DNA from: Prevotella sp.
Lineage (GTDB): Bacteria; Bacteroidota; Bacteroidia; Bacteroidales; Dysgonomonadaceae
NCBI GenBank assembly: GCA_031285625.1
Contig: JAITVV010000053.1
Span: forward strand, 35,180 to 99,179
Reading direction: 5' to 3'
Length of the DNA stretch: 64,000 nt
Shown here: in pieces, positions 36,390 through 45,155 of the stretch
Numbering within the stretch: position 1 is the first letter of the stretch
Layout: each line of letters opens with the position of its first letter
Notes under the pieces: model-generated
The model's input: the letters and a program-made list of their open reading frames with translations, nothing else
What the model was told of the DNA's origin: nothing
Databases searched by the model: none
Made by a program: the position numbers and the translations under genes

Positions 36390-37652
36390 ATGAATCTTAA
36401 AGCTATTCTTTTACTATTATCCATTGCATGTTCTGTCTGTCTGACGGCACAGACCCGCAAACATGCAACCACAACCCAGTATCCCAGCTATAAAGGTCTG
36501 ATTATGGCAGGTTATCAGGGTTGGTTCATCGCTCCATCCGATGGTGTGATGCATGCCGATGAAAAACAGGTCAGGCTCGATATGTGGCCTGATGTAAGCG
36601 AATATGAAAAGACGTACCCAACAGGCTTGAAACTGGCGGATGGTTCCACTGCCCGCTTTTTCAGTTCTACCGATAAAAGTACGATTGACTTGCATTTCAA
36701 ATGGATGCAGCAATACGGTATAGATGGTGTATTTATGCAGCGTTTCTGGCATACTGCCCAACCTCAGGCACGTAATAGTGTTCGCACTGAAGTGATAAAA
36801 AACGGCTTTGAGGCGGCTTCCAAATATGGACGTGCTGCGGCTGTTATGTACGACCTTTCAGGATTGAAAGCATCGGGCGAAGATTGCTCAAGCCTTATCG
36901 AGGATTGGAAATTCCTGGTGGATGAACTAAAGGTCACTAACCAGTCAGGAAATAAAACCTATTTGCACCACAACGGAAAACCCCTTGTCGCTATCTGGGG
37001 CATAGGCTTTCCCGACAGGCCTTATAATATACGTAATATTGGTATAGAGCGTTTTATAGACTTCCTGAAAAACGATCCCGTGTATGGAGGATGCAGTGTG
37101 ATGCTGGGTGTGCCTACTTTCTGGCGCGATTTGAATTCAGATTGTATCAACGATCCTTATCTGCATACGGTTATCAGGCAGGCGGATATTGTTCTGCCAT
37201 GGACTGTGCAGCGATTTACCCCACTGTTGCACAACGATATGGATCGTTTCAGGGACTTGATTGTAGGCGATATAGAATGGTGTAAGCAAAACAATATAGA
37301 CTATGTGCCTTGTGTTACTCCGGGTTTCAGTTGGCACAACCTCAGCCGTTTTGAGTTTCCTGATGATGTAAAACCATCGGGTTCTATTCCTCGTCAGGGC
37401 GGACGTTTCTATTGGCAGCAATTATACACGGCAATCAATGCAGGAGCTTCGATGGTCTATGTTGCCATGTTTGACGAAGTGAACGAGGGCACAGCGATTT
37501 TCAAGGTAAGCGATAATCCTCCGGTAAGCGACATTGCTAAGTTTGTAGGTATGGATGGCATGCCTTCCGACCATTACTTGTGGCTCACAGGCGAGGCAAC
37601 GAAGATGATACGAAGGGAAATTCCATTGAGTTTTAAAATGCCAAAACGGTAG
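36390..37652 (+). CDS. GH71/GH99-like secreted protein, paralogue of 1818-3128
   Basis: 420 residues with a signal peptide (about 1-20) and no lipobox. Key words are shared with the other copy: GLIMAGYQGWF, MWPDVSEYEKTYP, STIDLHFKWMQQYGIDGVFMQRFW, VAIWGIGF, SVMLGVPTFWRD and FDEVNEGTAIFK. The conserved acidic residues in the last motif and the barrel-end tryptophans are candidates for the active site. GH99 relatives cleave internal alpha-mannosidic bonds, but I cannot assign that here. Having one copy in each PUL arm, one lipidated and one soluble, suggests surface and periplasmic steps on the same linkage (inference). Confidence 0.8.
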   Translation: MNLKAILLLLSIACSVCLTAQTRKHATTTQYPSYKGLIMAGYQGWFIAPSDGVMHADEKQVRLDMWPDVSEYEKTYPTGLKLADGSTARFFSSTDKSTIDLHFKWMQQYGIDGVFMQRFWHTAQPQARNSVRTEVIKNGFEAASKYGRAAAVMYDLSGLKASGEDCSSLIEDWKFLVDELKVTNQSGNKTYLHHNGKPLVAIWGIGFPDRPYNIRNIGIERFIDFLKNDPVYGGCSVMLGVPTFWRDLNSDCINDPYLHTVIRQADIVLPWTVQRFTPLLHNDMDRFRDLIVGDIEWCKQNNIDYVPCVTPGFSWHNLSRFEFPDDVKPSGSIPRQGGRFYWQQLYTAINAGASMVYVAMFDEVNEGTAIFKVSDNPPVSDIAKFVGMDGMPSDHYLWLTGEATKMIRREIPLSFKMPKR

Positions 37653-37675
37653 GCAAATATAAAGAAGGATAAAAA

Positions 37676-39928
37676 ATGAAAAGAATACAAATCATTATAT
37701 TTACCCTGATTGGGTGTCTAGGATTCATAAACACAATCTCTGCCAAAGATCGGCTACCCGCGGATGTTCTCAGGCAGTTGAATCAATATAATGTAACATG
37801 GAATACGCTGAGTACGACAGGCTCAATGGAATCCATGCCTTTGGGCAATGGCGACCTTACCGCTAATGTCTGGGTAGAAAAAGGCGGCGACCTGATGTTC
37901 TATATCGGTAAGTCGGATACATGGAGCGAAGCCACGCGGCTGCTCAAAGTGGGCAGGGTAAGAATAAGCCTTTCCCCGAATCCGTTTACAGAGGATACAC
38001 ATTATGTGCAGAAGCTCAACCTGCATAAGGGGGAAATAAATATCTCGGCAGGTGAAAAAGGAAATAAGGTTAATCTCAAAATATGGATAGATGCCAACGA
38101 GCCTGTGGTGCGGGTTGAGGCGACTTCCGACAAGAATATTTCTATTGCCTGTACTACCGAACTAATGCGTCCGAAGCCGTTTACACTGCCATCGTCAGAC
38201 CATCCGCTGGCATCCAGTTTCAGGGGATTGATGGATAGCCCTGTCAGGCCTTCCGAAAGTGCTGATGTACTGATGAAAAAGCCGGACAGGATACAGTGGT
38301 ATCACCGCAACGAAAGTTCATTTTTTGAAACGATTCTGACAAAGCAGAATGTAAGCCAGCTTATCGGAAAATATCCAGACCCGTACCTTCACCGTACCTT
38401 TGGGGCTGCCATAAAGGGGAACGGGATGATTCCCCGGAATGACAGTACGCTCGTTTCTGAGAAAGAAGGAAAGCAGTTTACACTTTCCGTTTATGCCCTT
38501 ACAGCACAGACCCCTACAATAAACGGCTGGGATGAGCAACTTGAAGCCTGGATTTCTGCTATCGAAAAGAACAAGATTGACATTGCCCGGAACAATCATT
38601 ATGCATGGTGGGACGGATTCTGGGACAGAAGCTGGATATTCCTGACCGGGGACGCGGATGCCGAAAAGGTAACAAGAGCCTATCTGCTGCAACGTTTTAT
38701 GATGGCTTGCCAAAGCCGGGGCGCTTATCCGGTGAAGTTCAACGGGGGAAATCTTACATTCGATTATAAAGGGCAAAACGGCGATTACCGTACATGGGGG
38801 CCGGGATACTGGTATCAGAATTGCCGCCTCTATTACTGGCCGTTAGCGGCTTCGGGCGATTACGACCTGAAAATGCCGTGGTTTGATATGTACAAAAATA
38901 TGCTGGCGTTACAGACTGATGTTACAAAGATTTATTACGGGCACGATGGCGCTTTCTATCCCGAAACCCTGAACTTCTTCGGAATGTATATACAGGATGA
39001 CTGGGGGTGGAACAATCCGGGAAAGGCTTCGCAAACCAGATGGATACGTTACCATTATTCCGGTACACTGGAAATGTTGTCCGAAATGCTCGATTATTAT
39101 GACTATACGCGTGATGAAGCTTTTGCAAGGGAGTATATTGTTCCGTTTGCCACACAAGTTATCCGATTCTTTGACCAGCATTGGCCGCGTATCAATCATA
39201 CAATAAACTTTATCCCTGCCAATGCGCTTGAGCAGTTCTGGGACTGCCTCAACCCTGTTGATTATATTGCAGGGCTGAAATATACCATTACAAAACTGAA
39301 CGCCATGCCGGAAGGCTTTATAGATAAACCGCTTCTCGATGAGTGGAATAACTGTCTGCAATCTTTACCGCCTATACCAATGACAGGGGACAGGAAGAAA
39401 ATCCTTCCTGCAGAGGAATTCGGGCAACCGCGCAACTTTGAAAATCCGGAATGTTATGTTATTTTCCCGTTCAAGCTTTACGGACTCGAACGCCCTGATA
39501 TAGATGTGGCTATCAATACGTTCAACGACCGCATTTTCAAGCAAAGCAACTGCTGGACACAGGATGTGGTACAGGCTCCGCTTTTGGGGCTGACAGACGA
39601 ATCGAAACAATACCTGATGAAAAATATCAATTCATTGGAGCCGGATGTGCGTTTCCCTGCTTTCTGGAAACCGGGCAGCGATTATATCCCGGACTTTGAC
39701 AATGGTGGGGCTTTTGCCATCGGCTTACAGAATATGATGTTGCAGAATGTTGACGAAAAGATTCTGGTATTGCCTGCATTCCCCGAATCGTGGAATGTCG
39801 ATTTTAAGTTGCATGCTTTTGGCAATACGACTGTGCGTGTTGTAAGCAAAGGGACTGCTGTATCGAAAATGGATGTTCTCCCGGCTTCGCGGAAAAATGA
39901 TATTGTATATAAAGAGAATATAAAATAA
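37676..39928 (+). CDS. DUF5703-domain (alpha/alpha)6-barrel putative glycosidase
   Basis: 750 residues with a signal peptide (about 1-23). The N-terminal beta-sandwich has the DUF5703 signature region (WNTLSTTGSMESMPLGNGDL ... GDLMFYIGKSDTWSE), which resembles the start of GH95 and GH65-type enzymes. The central part is rich in aromatic helix motifs of an (alpha/alpha)6 toroid (NNHYAWWDGFWDRSW, YRTWGPGYWYQNCRLYYWPL, IQDDWGWNNPG), and it ends with a GH95-like tail (ILVLPAFPESWNVDFKL). It is probably a glycosidase with uncharacterised specificity. It begins 23 nt after the GH71/99-like stop, so it is co-transcribed. Confidence 0.75.
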   Translation: MKRIQIIIFTLIGCLGFINTISAKDRLPADVLRQLNQYNVTWNTLSTTGSMESMPLGNGDLTANVWVEKGGDLMFYIGKSDTWSEATRLLKVGRVRISLSPNPFTEDTHYVQKLNLHKGEINISAGEKGNKVNLKIWIDANEPVVRVEATSDKNISIACTTELMRPKPFTLPSSDHPLASSFRGLMDSPVRPSESADVLMKKPDRIQWYHRNESSFFETILTKQNVSQLIGKYPDPYLHRTFGAAIKGNGMIPRNDSTLVSEKEGKQFTLSVYALTAQTPTINGWDEQLEAWISAIEKNKIDIARNNHYAWWDGFWDRSWIFLTGDADAEKVTRAYLLQRFMMACQSRGAYPVKFNGGNLTFDYKGQNGDYRTWGPGYWYQNCRLYYWPLAASGDYDLKMPWFDMYKNMLALQTDVTKIYYGHDGAFYPETLNFFGMYIQDDWGWNNPGKASQTRWIRYHYSGTLEMLSEMLDYYDYTRDEAFAREYIVPFATQVIRFFDQHWPRINHTINFIPANALEQFWDCLNPVDYIAGLKYTITKLNAMPEGFIDKPLLDEWNNCLQSLPPIPMTGDRKKILPAEEFGQPRNFENPECYVIFPFKLYGLERPDIDVAINTFNDRIFKQSNCWTQDVVQAPLLGLTDESKQYLMKNINSLEPDVRFPAFWKPGSDYIPDFDNGGAFAIGLQNMMLQNVDEKILVLPAFPESWNVDFKLHAFGNTTVRVVSKGTAVSKMDVLPASRKNDIVYKENIK

Positions 39929-39934
39929 CAGATT

Positions 39935-41209
39935 ATGAAAAACATTATAGTAGTTTTAGTCTTGTGTACCTTTGTTTTTTGTGATAGGTCTCTTGCCGCC
40001 GAAGGTCAACTCATGGCGGGAACGGCAAAGATAAATATCACTCCCAAAAATGTACTTCCGCTTCACGACTCGGTGTTTGCACGGGCTCTTGTGCTGGAAG
40101 TGGGTGATTTACGCATTGCGCAGGTATCAGTCGATTTAGTAAATTTTGCAAGTCAACGAGTTGTAGATGTTTGTAAGGAAAAATATGGTATCTCGCAGGT
40201 GCTTATCAGCGCTTCGCATTCACACGAGTGCCCTATTGCGTTGGCTATGTTCGATCGCAGCAAAACGTATCCTTCAAATACCACTTACTTCGAAGACCGC
40301 ATCATTCAAATTGTGGGCGAAGCTGTAAACAGCATGTTCCCGGCACGTATCTCGGCAGGAAATCGTTCTTTTCCCCAATTGGGATTCAATCGCCTGATAA
40401 TTCGTGAAGACGGGCGTGCCCGTGAGTCTTGGATAGGTGACGAACACTATAATGTAGAAAATCCAGAGCGGATACCTTTCGGCCCTGTAGACCCCGAAGT
40501 AGGCGTAATCAAAATAGAAGACATGAACGGCAATGCACGTGCCATCGTGATGAGTTATGCTATGCATGCAGATATAGCCTGCTTCAGCCACGAAATATCA
40601 GCCGATTATCCGGGTGTGGCCTCACGAAAGGTGGAAGAAGCGTTTGACAACAAAGCTATTTGCCTTTTTGTAGCCGGAGGCGGTGGTAATGTGGAGTCAC
40701 TGATGATCAGCCGTCGCCGTACAGGACCGGACGATCCTGTCAGAACAGACTATACTCCGGTAAACCGTACCGGTGAATTACTGGCCTTTGAGGTCATCAA
40801 ACAGGCTAAACAGCTTCGTGCCGGTAGTGACCAAACATCGATGAAGATGCGTACCGATTCGTTACAGTTTTCATCCCGCGAGAATAAGGCACAGTCATTC
40901 AGTGTGCATATTGCTACAATCCTTATCAACGACATTGTGATAGCTGTTTGTCCGGGTGAAATGTTTGTACAGCTTCAGCTCGAATGGAAAGAAAAAGCCA
41001 GGCTGGCCGATGTCACACCATTATTTTTTGGCTATACATGGACTAAAGGCCGGTCGCCGGGATATGTCGCCGATGTGCGTTCGGCAGCACTGGGCGGCTA
41101 TGGAGCCGAAGGAGGAAACCGCATACAGGTGGGCGCCGGTGAAGCTATTATAAACAAGCATTTGGAAAACCTCTATATTCTGAATGGGCTGATGAACAAA
41201 TATCCATAA
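39935..41209 (+). CDS. Neutral/alkaline ceramidase-like secreted hydrolase
   Basis: 424 residues with a signal peptide (about 1-22). The opening MAGTAKINITP, VLISASHSHECP, VMSYAMHAD and AGGGGNVES resemble the N-terminal zinc-dependent amidase domain of the neutral/alkaline non-lysosomal ceramidase family, including His residues suited to metal binding. At 424 residues it lacks the C-terminal immunoglobulin-like domain of true ceramidases (usually over 600 residues). Many bacterial proteins of this shorter type occur in PULs with unknown substrates; an amide or ester deacylation is possible. It begins 6 nt after the DUF5703 stop. Confidence 0.75.
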   Translation: MKNIIVVLVLCTFVFCDRSLAAEGQLMAGTAKINITPKNVLPLHDSVFARALVLEVGDLRIAQVSVDLVNFASQRVVDVCKEKYGISQVLISASHSHECPIALAMFDRSKTYPSNTTYFEDRIIQIVGEAVNSMFPARISAGNRSFPQLGFNRLIIREDGRARESWIGDEHYNVENPERIPFGPVDPEVGVIKIEDMNGNARAIVMSYAMHADIACFSHEISADYPGVASRKVEEAFDNKAICLFVAGGGGNVESLMISRRRTGPDDPVRTDYTPVNRTGELLAFEVIKQAKQLRAGSDQTSMKMRTDSLQFSSRENKAQSFSVHIATILINDIVIAVCPGEMFVQLQLEWKEKARLADVTPLFFGYTWTKGRSPGYVADVRSAALGGYGAEGGNRIQVGAGEAIINKHLENLYILNGLMNKYP

Positions 41210-41216
41210 CAAATAA

Positions 41217-41266
41217 TTAGCCTATAGCCATTAGCAAGATTTATCTTGCTAATGGCTATAGGCTAA
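41217..41266. repeat. Perfect 24-bp-arm palindrome between ceramidase-like and GH2 genes
   Basis: Arms 41217-41240 and 41243-41266 are exact inverted complements around a 2-nt centre and contain TTAGC/GCTAA words. There is no T-run after it, so it is more likely an mRNA-processing hairpin or a repeat-family member than a terminator. Confidence 0.8.
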
Positions 41267-41284
41267 AAGCTTAGAAAAATAATT

Positions 41285-44200
41285 ATGAAAAAATATCTTA
41301 TAACATTTATACTTACCCTGTCTGTACTTTTTGCATGCGCTCAAACTACAGATAGAATAAACTATCCCTATCCTTTCAATCCTGTAAAAGGATTGGTGAA
41401 TGATACCGAAAAACCTTTCCGGCAGGAGATATGCCTCAATGGAAAATGGGATTTTATGCCCATATATAATGCAAAAGCAGCAGATTTTAAATTACCTGCT
41501 TCTTTCAAAAAAGAGAGTACTTCTATAAAAATCCCTTCACCGTGGAATGTAAATAATTTTACGGATGGACAAGGAGGAGACTTTATTGCTTATCCGAGCT
41601 ACCCTAAGGAGTGGGAAAAAGCTAAAATAGGCTGGATGCGAAAGAGTGTTTCTGTGCCTTCCGGCTGGAACGGGAAGCAGATAATTCTCCACTTTGAGGG
41701 AGTGATGGGCAAAACACTGGTATATGTAAACGGTGAAAAAGTAGCTGAAAATTTCGAACTGTTCCTTCCTTTTGAAGTAGATGTAACCCGCTATATGAAA
41801 GCCGGACAGGAAAACGAAATACTTGTAGGTGTGGCCAAAGGCGACTTGTTCGATGCCCGCGGAAAATACGGACGCCGTACTTATGTAGGAGGTTCGATGT
41901 GGGGTATAGAGATGGCCGGTATATGGCAGGACGTGTATTTGTTTGCTTACAATCAGGTGTATGTACAGGATGTATTTATCAAACCTGATGTACAGAATAA
42001 GAAACTGAAAATAGAACTGGAAATAAATAATACCACTGCTCAGAAAAGATCAGTTAATATAGATACCGAAGTAAAGAAATGGTATAATCTAGCAGGACGT
42101 ACTGTCAACGAAAGTCCTGAAGAAAAAAGCGAACTGGCAGGACAAGCCTCTCTTGTTTTCCCTCAAGAAAAGAAAGTTTCGTTACCAGCCAATACAGTTA
42201 CAAAGGTGGTAATAGAAAAGGCTGTTTCCGGCGAACTGGTATACTGGACACCGGAAACTCCGAATCTGTACGGCGCGGTTATCTCCCTGAAAGAAAACAA
42301 TGCAATTACAGATAAAAAATACGAACGTTTCGGATGGCGGCAATTTACTATATTGGGCGACCGTCTGTTGCTGAATGGTAAAGAAATACACCTGAAAGGC
42401 GATTCGTGGCATTTTATGGGCGTGCCGCAGATGACACGCCGTTATCCGTGGGCATGGTTCAGTATGTTGAAAGATGCGAATGCGAATGCCGTACGTTTCC
42501 ATGCGCAGCCTTTCCCGCGTTTCTACCTCGATGTAGCGGACGAAATGGGTATCTGTGTATTGGACGAAACAGGTATCTGGTCGAGCGATGGCGGCCCGAA
42601 AATCGATAGTGACGATTATTGGGAAAGCTGTGCCGAACATCTTCGCCGTCTGATTAAAAGGGATAAAAACCATGCTTCGGTATTTGGATGGAGTGTGTGT
42701 AACGAGACTGTTCCTGTTGCAGTGCATGTATTCAAAGCACCGGAAGAACTGGTGCAGAAGCAACTGGATGAAATAAACCGCTGGGTAAAAATCACTTCTG
42801 AGCTTGACCCTACACGCCCGTGGATATCGGGTGATGGAGAAACAGACCGCCCTACCAACCTGCCTACAATCATCGGGCACTATGGAGGTATGGACGGCAT
42901 GAAAAAATGGTCGTCGGAAGGTAAACCGTGGGGAATAGGTGAGCAAAGTATGGCCTATTACGGTACGCCTAAACAAGCGTCGGAATATAATGGAAACCGT
43001 GCTTATGAGAGCATGCTGGGACGTATGGAAGGCGTTGCTATCGAAAGCTACGACCTGATAAAGACACAACGCGAACTGAACGCTTCTTATAGCTGTATCT
43101 TCAATCTGGCATGGTATGCCCTGCAACCGCTTAACCTGGGTCTGAAAGATACAAGCCGTGCACCTCTTGCCACAGATGGAATATTCTTCGGTTTTGAAGA
43201 AGGTGCCTATGGTATGCAGCCCGAAAGGCTTGGCCCATATACCACTACACTCAATCCGGGATACGATGCTTCTTTACCGCTCTATCGTACATGGCCTTTG
43301 TTCGATGCTGTGCGCAATGCCAATGCAACGCCTGTATTACCCTATAGTGGTAAAGTTACCGATAAGCCGAAAATACAAAAAACCGTTACGCCAGCCGATG
43401 CTATTTACTTGTATGCGCCTGCCAATTCAGGACTAAAGGAACAATTAGAAAATCTGGGACTGAAAATACTGACTGATGGAAAAGTGACAGCCGGCAGCCT
43501 TGTTATAATAGATGGAAATACCCTGCCTGAAAATAACAGCACTCAATCAGCCAAAATAAAGAAGGCGATAGATGCCGGAGCGCGTATCTTCATCATGGGA
43601 GTAACCCCTCAGACAAAAGATTTTGTAAATACACTGTTGCCTTATCCTGTTTCGCTGGAAGAAAGAAAAGCTACTTCTTTTATCAAACAGGGAAGTTCTT
43701 TGCTGTTGCAAGGTTTACAGAATGCTGACTTCTATTTCTCCGAACTTATCCCAAGGGGTAAAACAGCTATGAATTATGGTCTGGCAGGAGACTTTGTAAT
43801 GAAATCCGATATATTGTTGAAGGCGTGTAATGCAGACTGGCAACGCTGGAACTATCAGGCGGAAACCTCCAAAACAGGAAACGTTTTCCGTAGCGAACAA
43901 GAGGCAAAAGGCGCCGATGTTGTAATCGCATCGATAAAAGCTGGTAAAGCAGAAATTATACTTTCTACGCTCGACCTGTCGGGAATAACATTGGAGACAC
44001 AGCCCTTACTGACCAGGATGCTATCTAATATGGGAGCTGTGATATCGAATGATAATATAAAGACTATGCAGGCTCTGGATGCAAAGGCTCAATTACAAAG
44101 AGCACTGGTTCTGGGCCCGTTGAGTAAAAATTCGCAGCCAACAGAAAGCCTTCTGTCTACCGACTTTATAAATGGAGAGTCGGCAATAGAGCCTCAACTG

Positions 44201-44611
44201 AATACGGTTTCTGATAAACAGTCGTGGAAAGTAATAACAGCCGAGAAAGACATATTCAGTCTTTCAAAACCCGAGAGAGACAGAGTTCCGGTCGCTTACA
44301 TGAGTTTCTGGGTATATAGTCCGCGCTCATTGAGCAACCTGCTCGCCGAACCCGATATGCCAAGTCTGGATATGTATATAAGTGTGGATGGAGGTTTTGC
44401 TTTCTATCTGAACAAAAATAAGGTGACTTCGCAGGAAATATCAGGTGAAAAAGAGGTGAAAGTGTCTAATGTGATGCTGGATAAGGGCTGGAACCATGTA
44501 ATTATAAAACTGGTGAATCCTCAAAACAATTCCCAGTTGAAGACGAATATTCGTTTCGAGTCTGCGGATAAGAATTTTATGAAACAGATTCTATCCTCTG
44601 TGGTGAGGTGA
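41285..44611 (+). CDS. GH2-family glycosidase with long C-terminal extension
   Basis: 1108 residues with a signal peptide (about 1-19; the C in LFACAQ is a possible lipobox). Jelly-roll and Ig-like GH2 domains come first (LNGKWDFMP, IPSPWNVNNF), then the (beta/alpha)8 barrel with acid/base Glu474 in SVCNETVP and nucleophile Glu553 in GIGEQSM. About 400 residues beyond the barrel contain a flavodoxin-like or GATase-like segment (LVIIDGNTLPE ... GARIFIMGVTP) and a terminal beta domain. GH2 covers beta-galactosidases, beta-mannosidases, beta-glucuronidases and others; the specificity is not evident. It is the last gene of the rightward arm; a strong terminator follows. Confidence 0.9.
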   Translation: MKKYLITFILTLSVLFACAQTTDRINYPYPFNPVKGLVNDTEKPFRQEICLNGKWDFMPIYNAKAADFKLPASFKKESTSIKIPSPWNVNNFTDGQGGDFIAYPSYPKEWEKAKIGWMRKSVSVPSGWNGKQIILHFEGVMGKTLVYVNGEKVAENFELFLPFEVDVTRYMKAGQENEILVGVAKGDLFDARGKYGRRTYVGGSMWGIEMAGIWQDVYLFAYNQVYVQDVFIKPDVQNKKLKIELEINNTTAQKRSVNIDTEVKKWYNLAGRTVNESPEEKSELAGQASLVFPQEKKVSLPANTVTKVVIEKAVSGELVYWTPETPNLYGAVISLKENNAITDKKYERFGWRQFTILGDRLLLNGKEIHLKGDSWHFMGVPQMTRRYPWAWFSMLKDANANAVRFHAQPFPRFYLDVADEMGICVLDETGIWSSDGGPKIDSDDYWESCAEHLRRLIKRDKNHASVFGWSVCNETVPVAVHVFKAPEELVQKQLDEINRWVKITSELDPTRPWISGDGETDRPTNLPTIIGHYGGMDGMKKWSSEGKPWGIGEQSMAYYGTPKQASEYNGNRAYESMLGRMEGVAIESYDLIKTQRELNASYSCIFNLAWYALQPLNLGLKDTSRAPLATDGIFFGFEEGAYGMQPERLGPYTTTLNPGYDASLPLYRTWPLFDAVRNANATPVLPYSGKVTDKPKIQKTVTPADAIYLYAPANSGLKEQLENLGLKILTDGKVTAGSLVIIDGNTLPENNSTQSAKIKKAIDAGARIFIMGVTPQTKDFVNTLLPYPVSLEERKATSFIKQGSSLLLQGLQNADFYFSELIPRGKTAMNYGLAGDFVMKSDILLKACNADWQRWNYQAETSKTGNVFRSEQEAKGADVVIASIKAGKAEIILSTLDLSGITLETQPLLTRMLSNMGAVISNDNIKTMQALDAKAQLQRALVLGPLSKNSQPTESLLSTDFINGESAIEPQLNTVSDKQSWKVITAEKDIFSLSKPERDRVPVAYMSFWVYSPRSLSNLLAEPDMPSLDMYISVDGGFAFYLNKNKVTSQEISGEKEVKVSNVMLDKGWNHVIIKLVNPQNNSQLKTNIRFESADKNFMKQILSSVVR

Positions 44612-44635
44612 TTTAGGTAGACTTTAGTGATTGTG

Positions 44636-44670
44636 AAACGGCTGATTCCTAAAAATCAGCCGTTTTTGTT
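44636..44670 (+). terminator. Rho-independent terminator of the rightward PUL arm
   Basis: Stem AAACGGCTGATT/AATCAGCCGTTT with a 6-nt loop followed by a T-rich tail, 25 bp after the GH2 stop. The convergent NTF2-like genes begin on its other side. Confidence 0.85.
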
Positions 44671-44681
44671 TGTACTGATTT

Positions 44682-45155
44682 TCATTCATAAAATGAATAA
44701 TGCTGCGCTACAGCGTACCATCTGCCATTTTCGTAAATCAATGTGTACATATCTTTACAACGAAAACTCTGAATATCTCCATCCTGTGTTTTTATCTTTA
44801 AGTCATTGTAATAAGTCACAATCGCTGTTTTATTATCATTGTATAACTGTACCAGAGGTTCGGTTTCTTCCATACTGATGGTCTCCGCATATTGGGTATA
44901 TTTCCTGTACGATTGCAGAATAGAATCTTTGCCTACCAGCCGTTCTTTTCTATCCGGATAAAATATAACCATTTCATTATGAAGGCACAAAGCCAGGCTG
45001 TCCATATTTTCTGTAATAGCCCAATGCCGGTTAATCTCTTTTACTGTATTCCATACTTCCAGATTTGTTCTATCAATAAAGTTTACCTCCTTGTAATCAT
45101 TGTATTGGGTAAAGCCGGAAAATATGGAAAGAGTAAAAATAAAAATAACTTTCAT
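44682..45155 (-). CDS. Secreted NTF2/SnoaL-like protein
   Basis: 157 residues. The first 16 or so form a short signal peptide (MKVIFIFTLSIFSGFT). The rest has the helix-then-beta pattern of the SnoaL/NTF2-like fold (HWAITENMDSLALCLHNEMVIFYPD; TYYNDLKIKTQDGD; YTLIYENGRWYAVAQHYS). Members are small ligand binders or isomerases, and function cannot be read. Its ATG follows the stop codon of the upstream gene directly (TAAATG), so the two are translationally coupled. They are paralogous in fold. Confidence 0.7.
   Translation of the reverse strand: MKVIFIFTLSIFSGFTQYNDYKEVNFIDRTNLEVWNTVKEINRHWAITENMDSLALCLHNEMVIFYPDRKERLVGKDSILQSYRKYTQYAETISMEETEPLVQLYNDNKTAIVTYYNDLKIKTQDGDIQSFRCKDMYTLIYENGRWYAVAQHYSFYE

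Noticed and set aside
42182-43126. 314-codon open frame antisense to GH2
   Set aside because: The sense frame is a complete GH2 with catalytic residues; the antisense frame has no recognisable domain and arises from codon bias.
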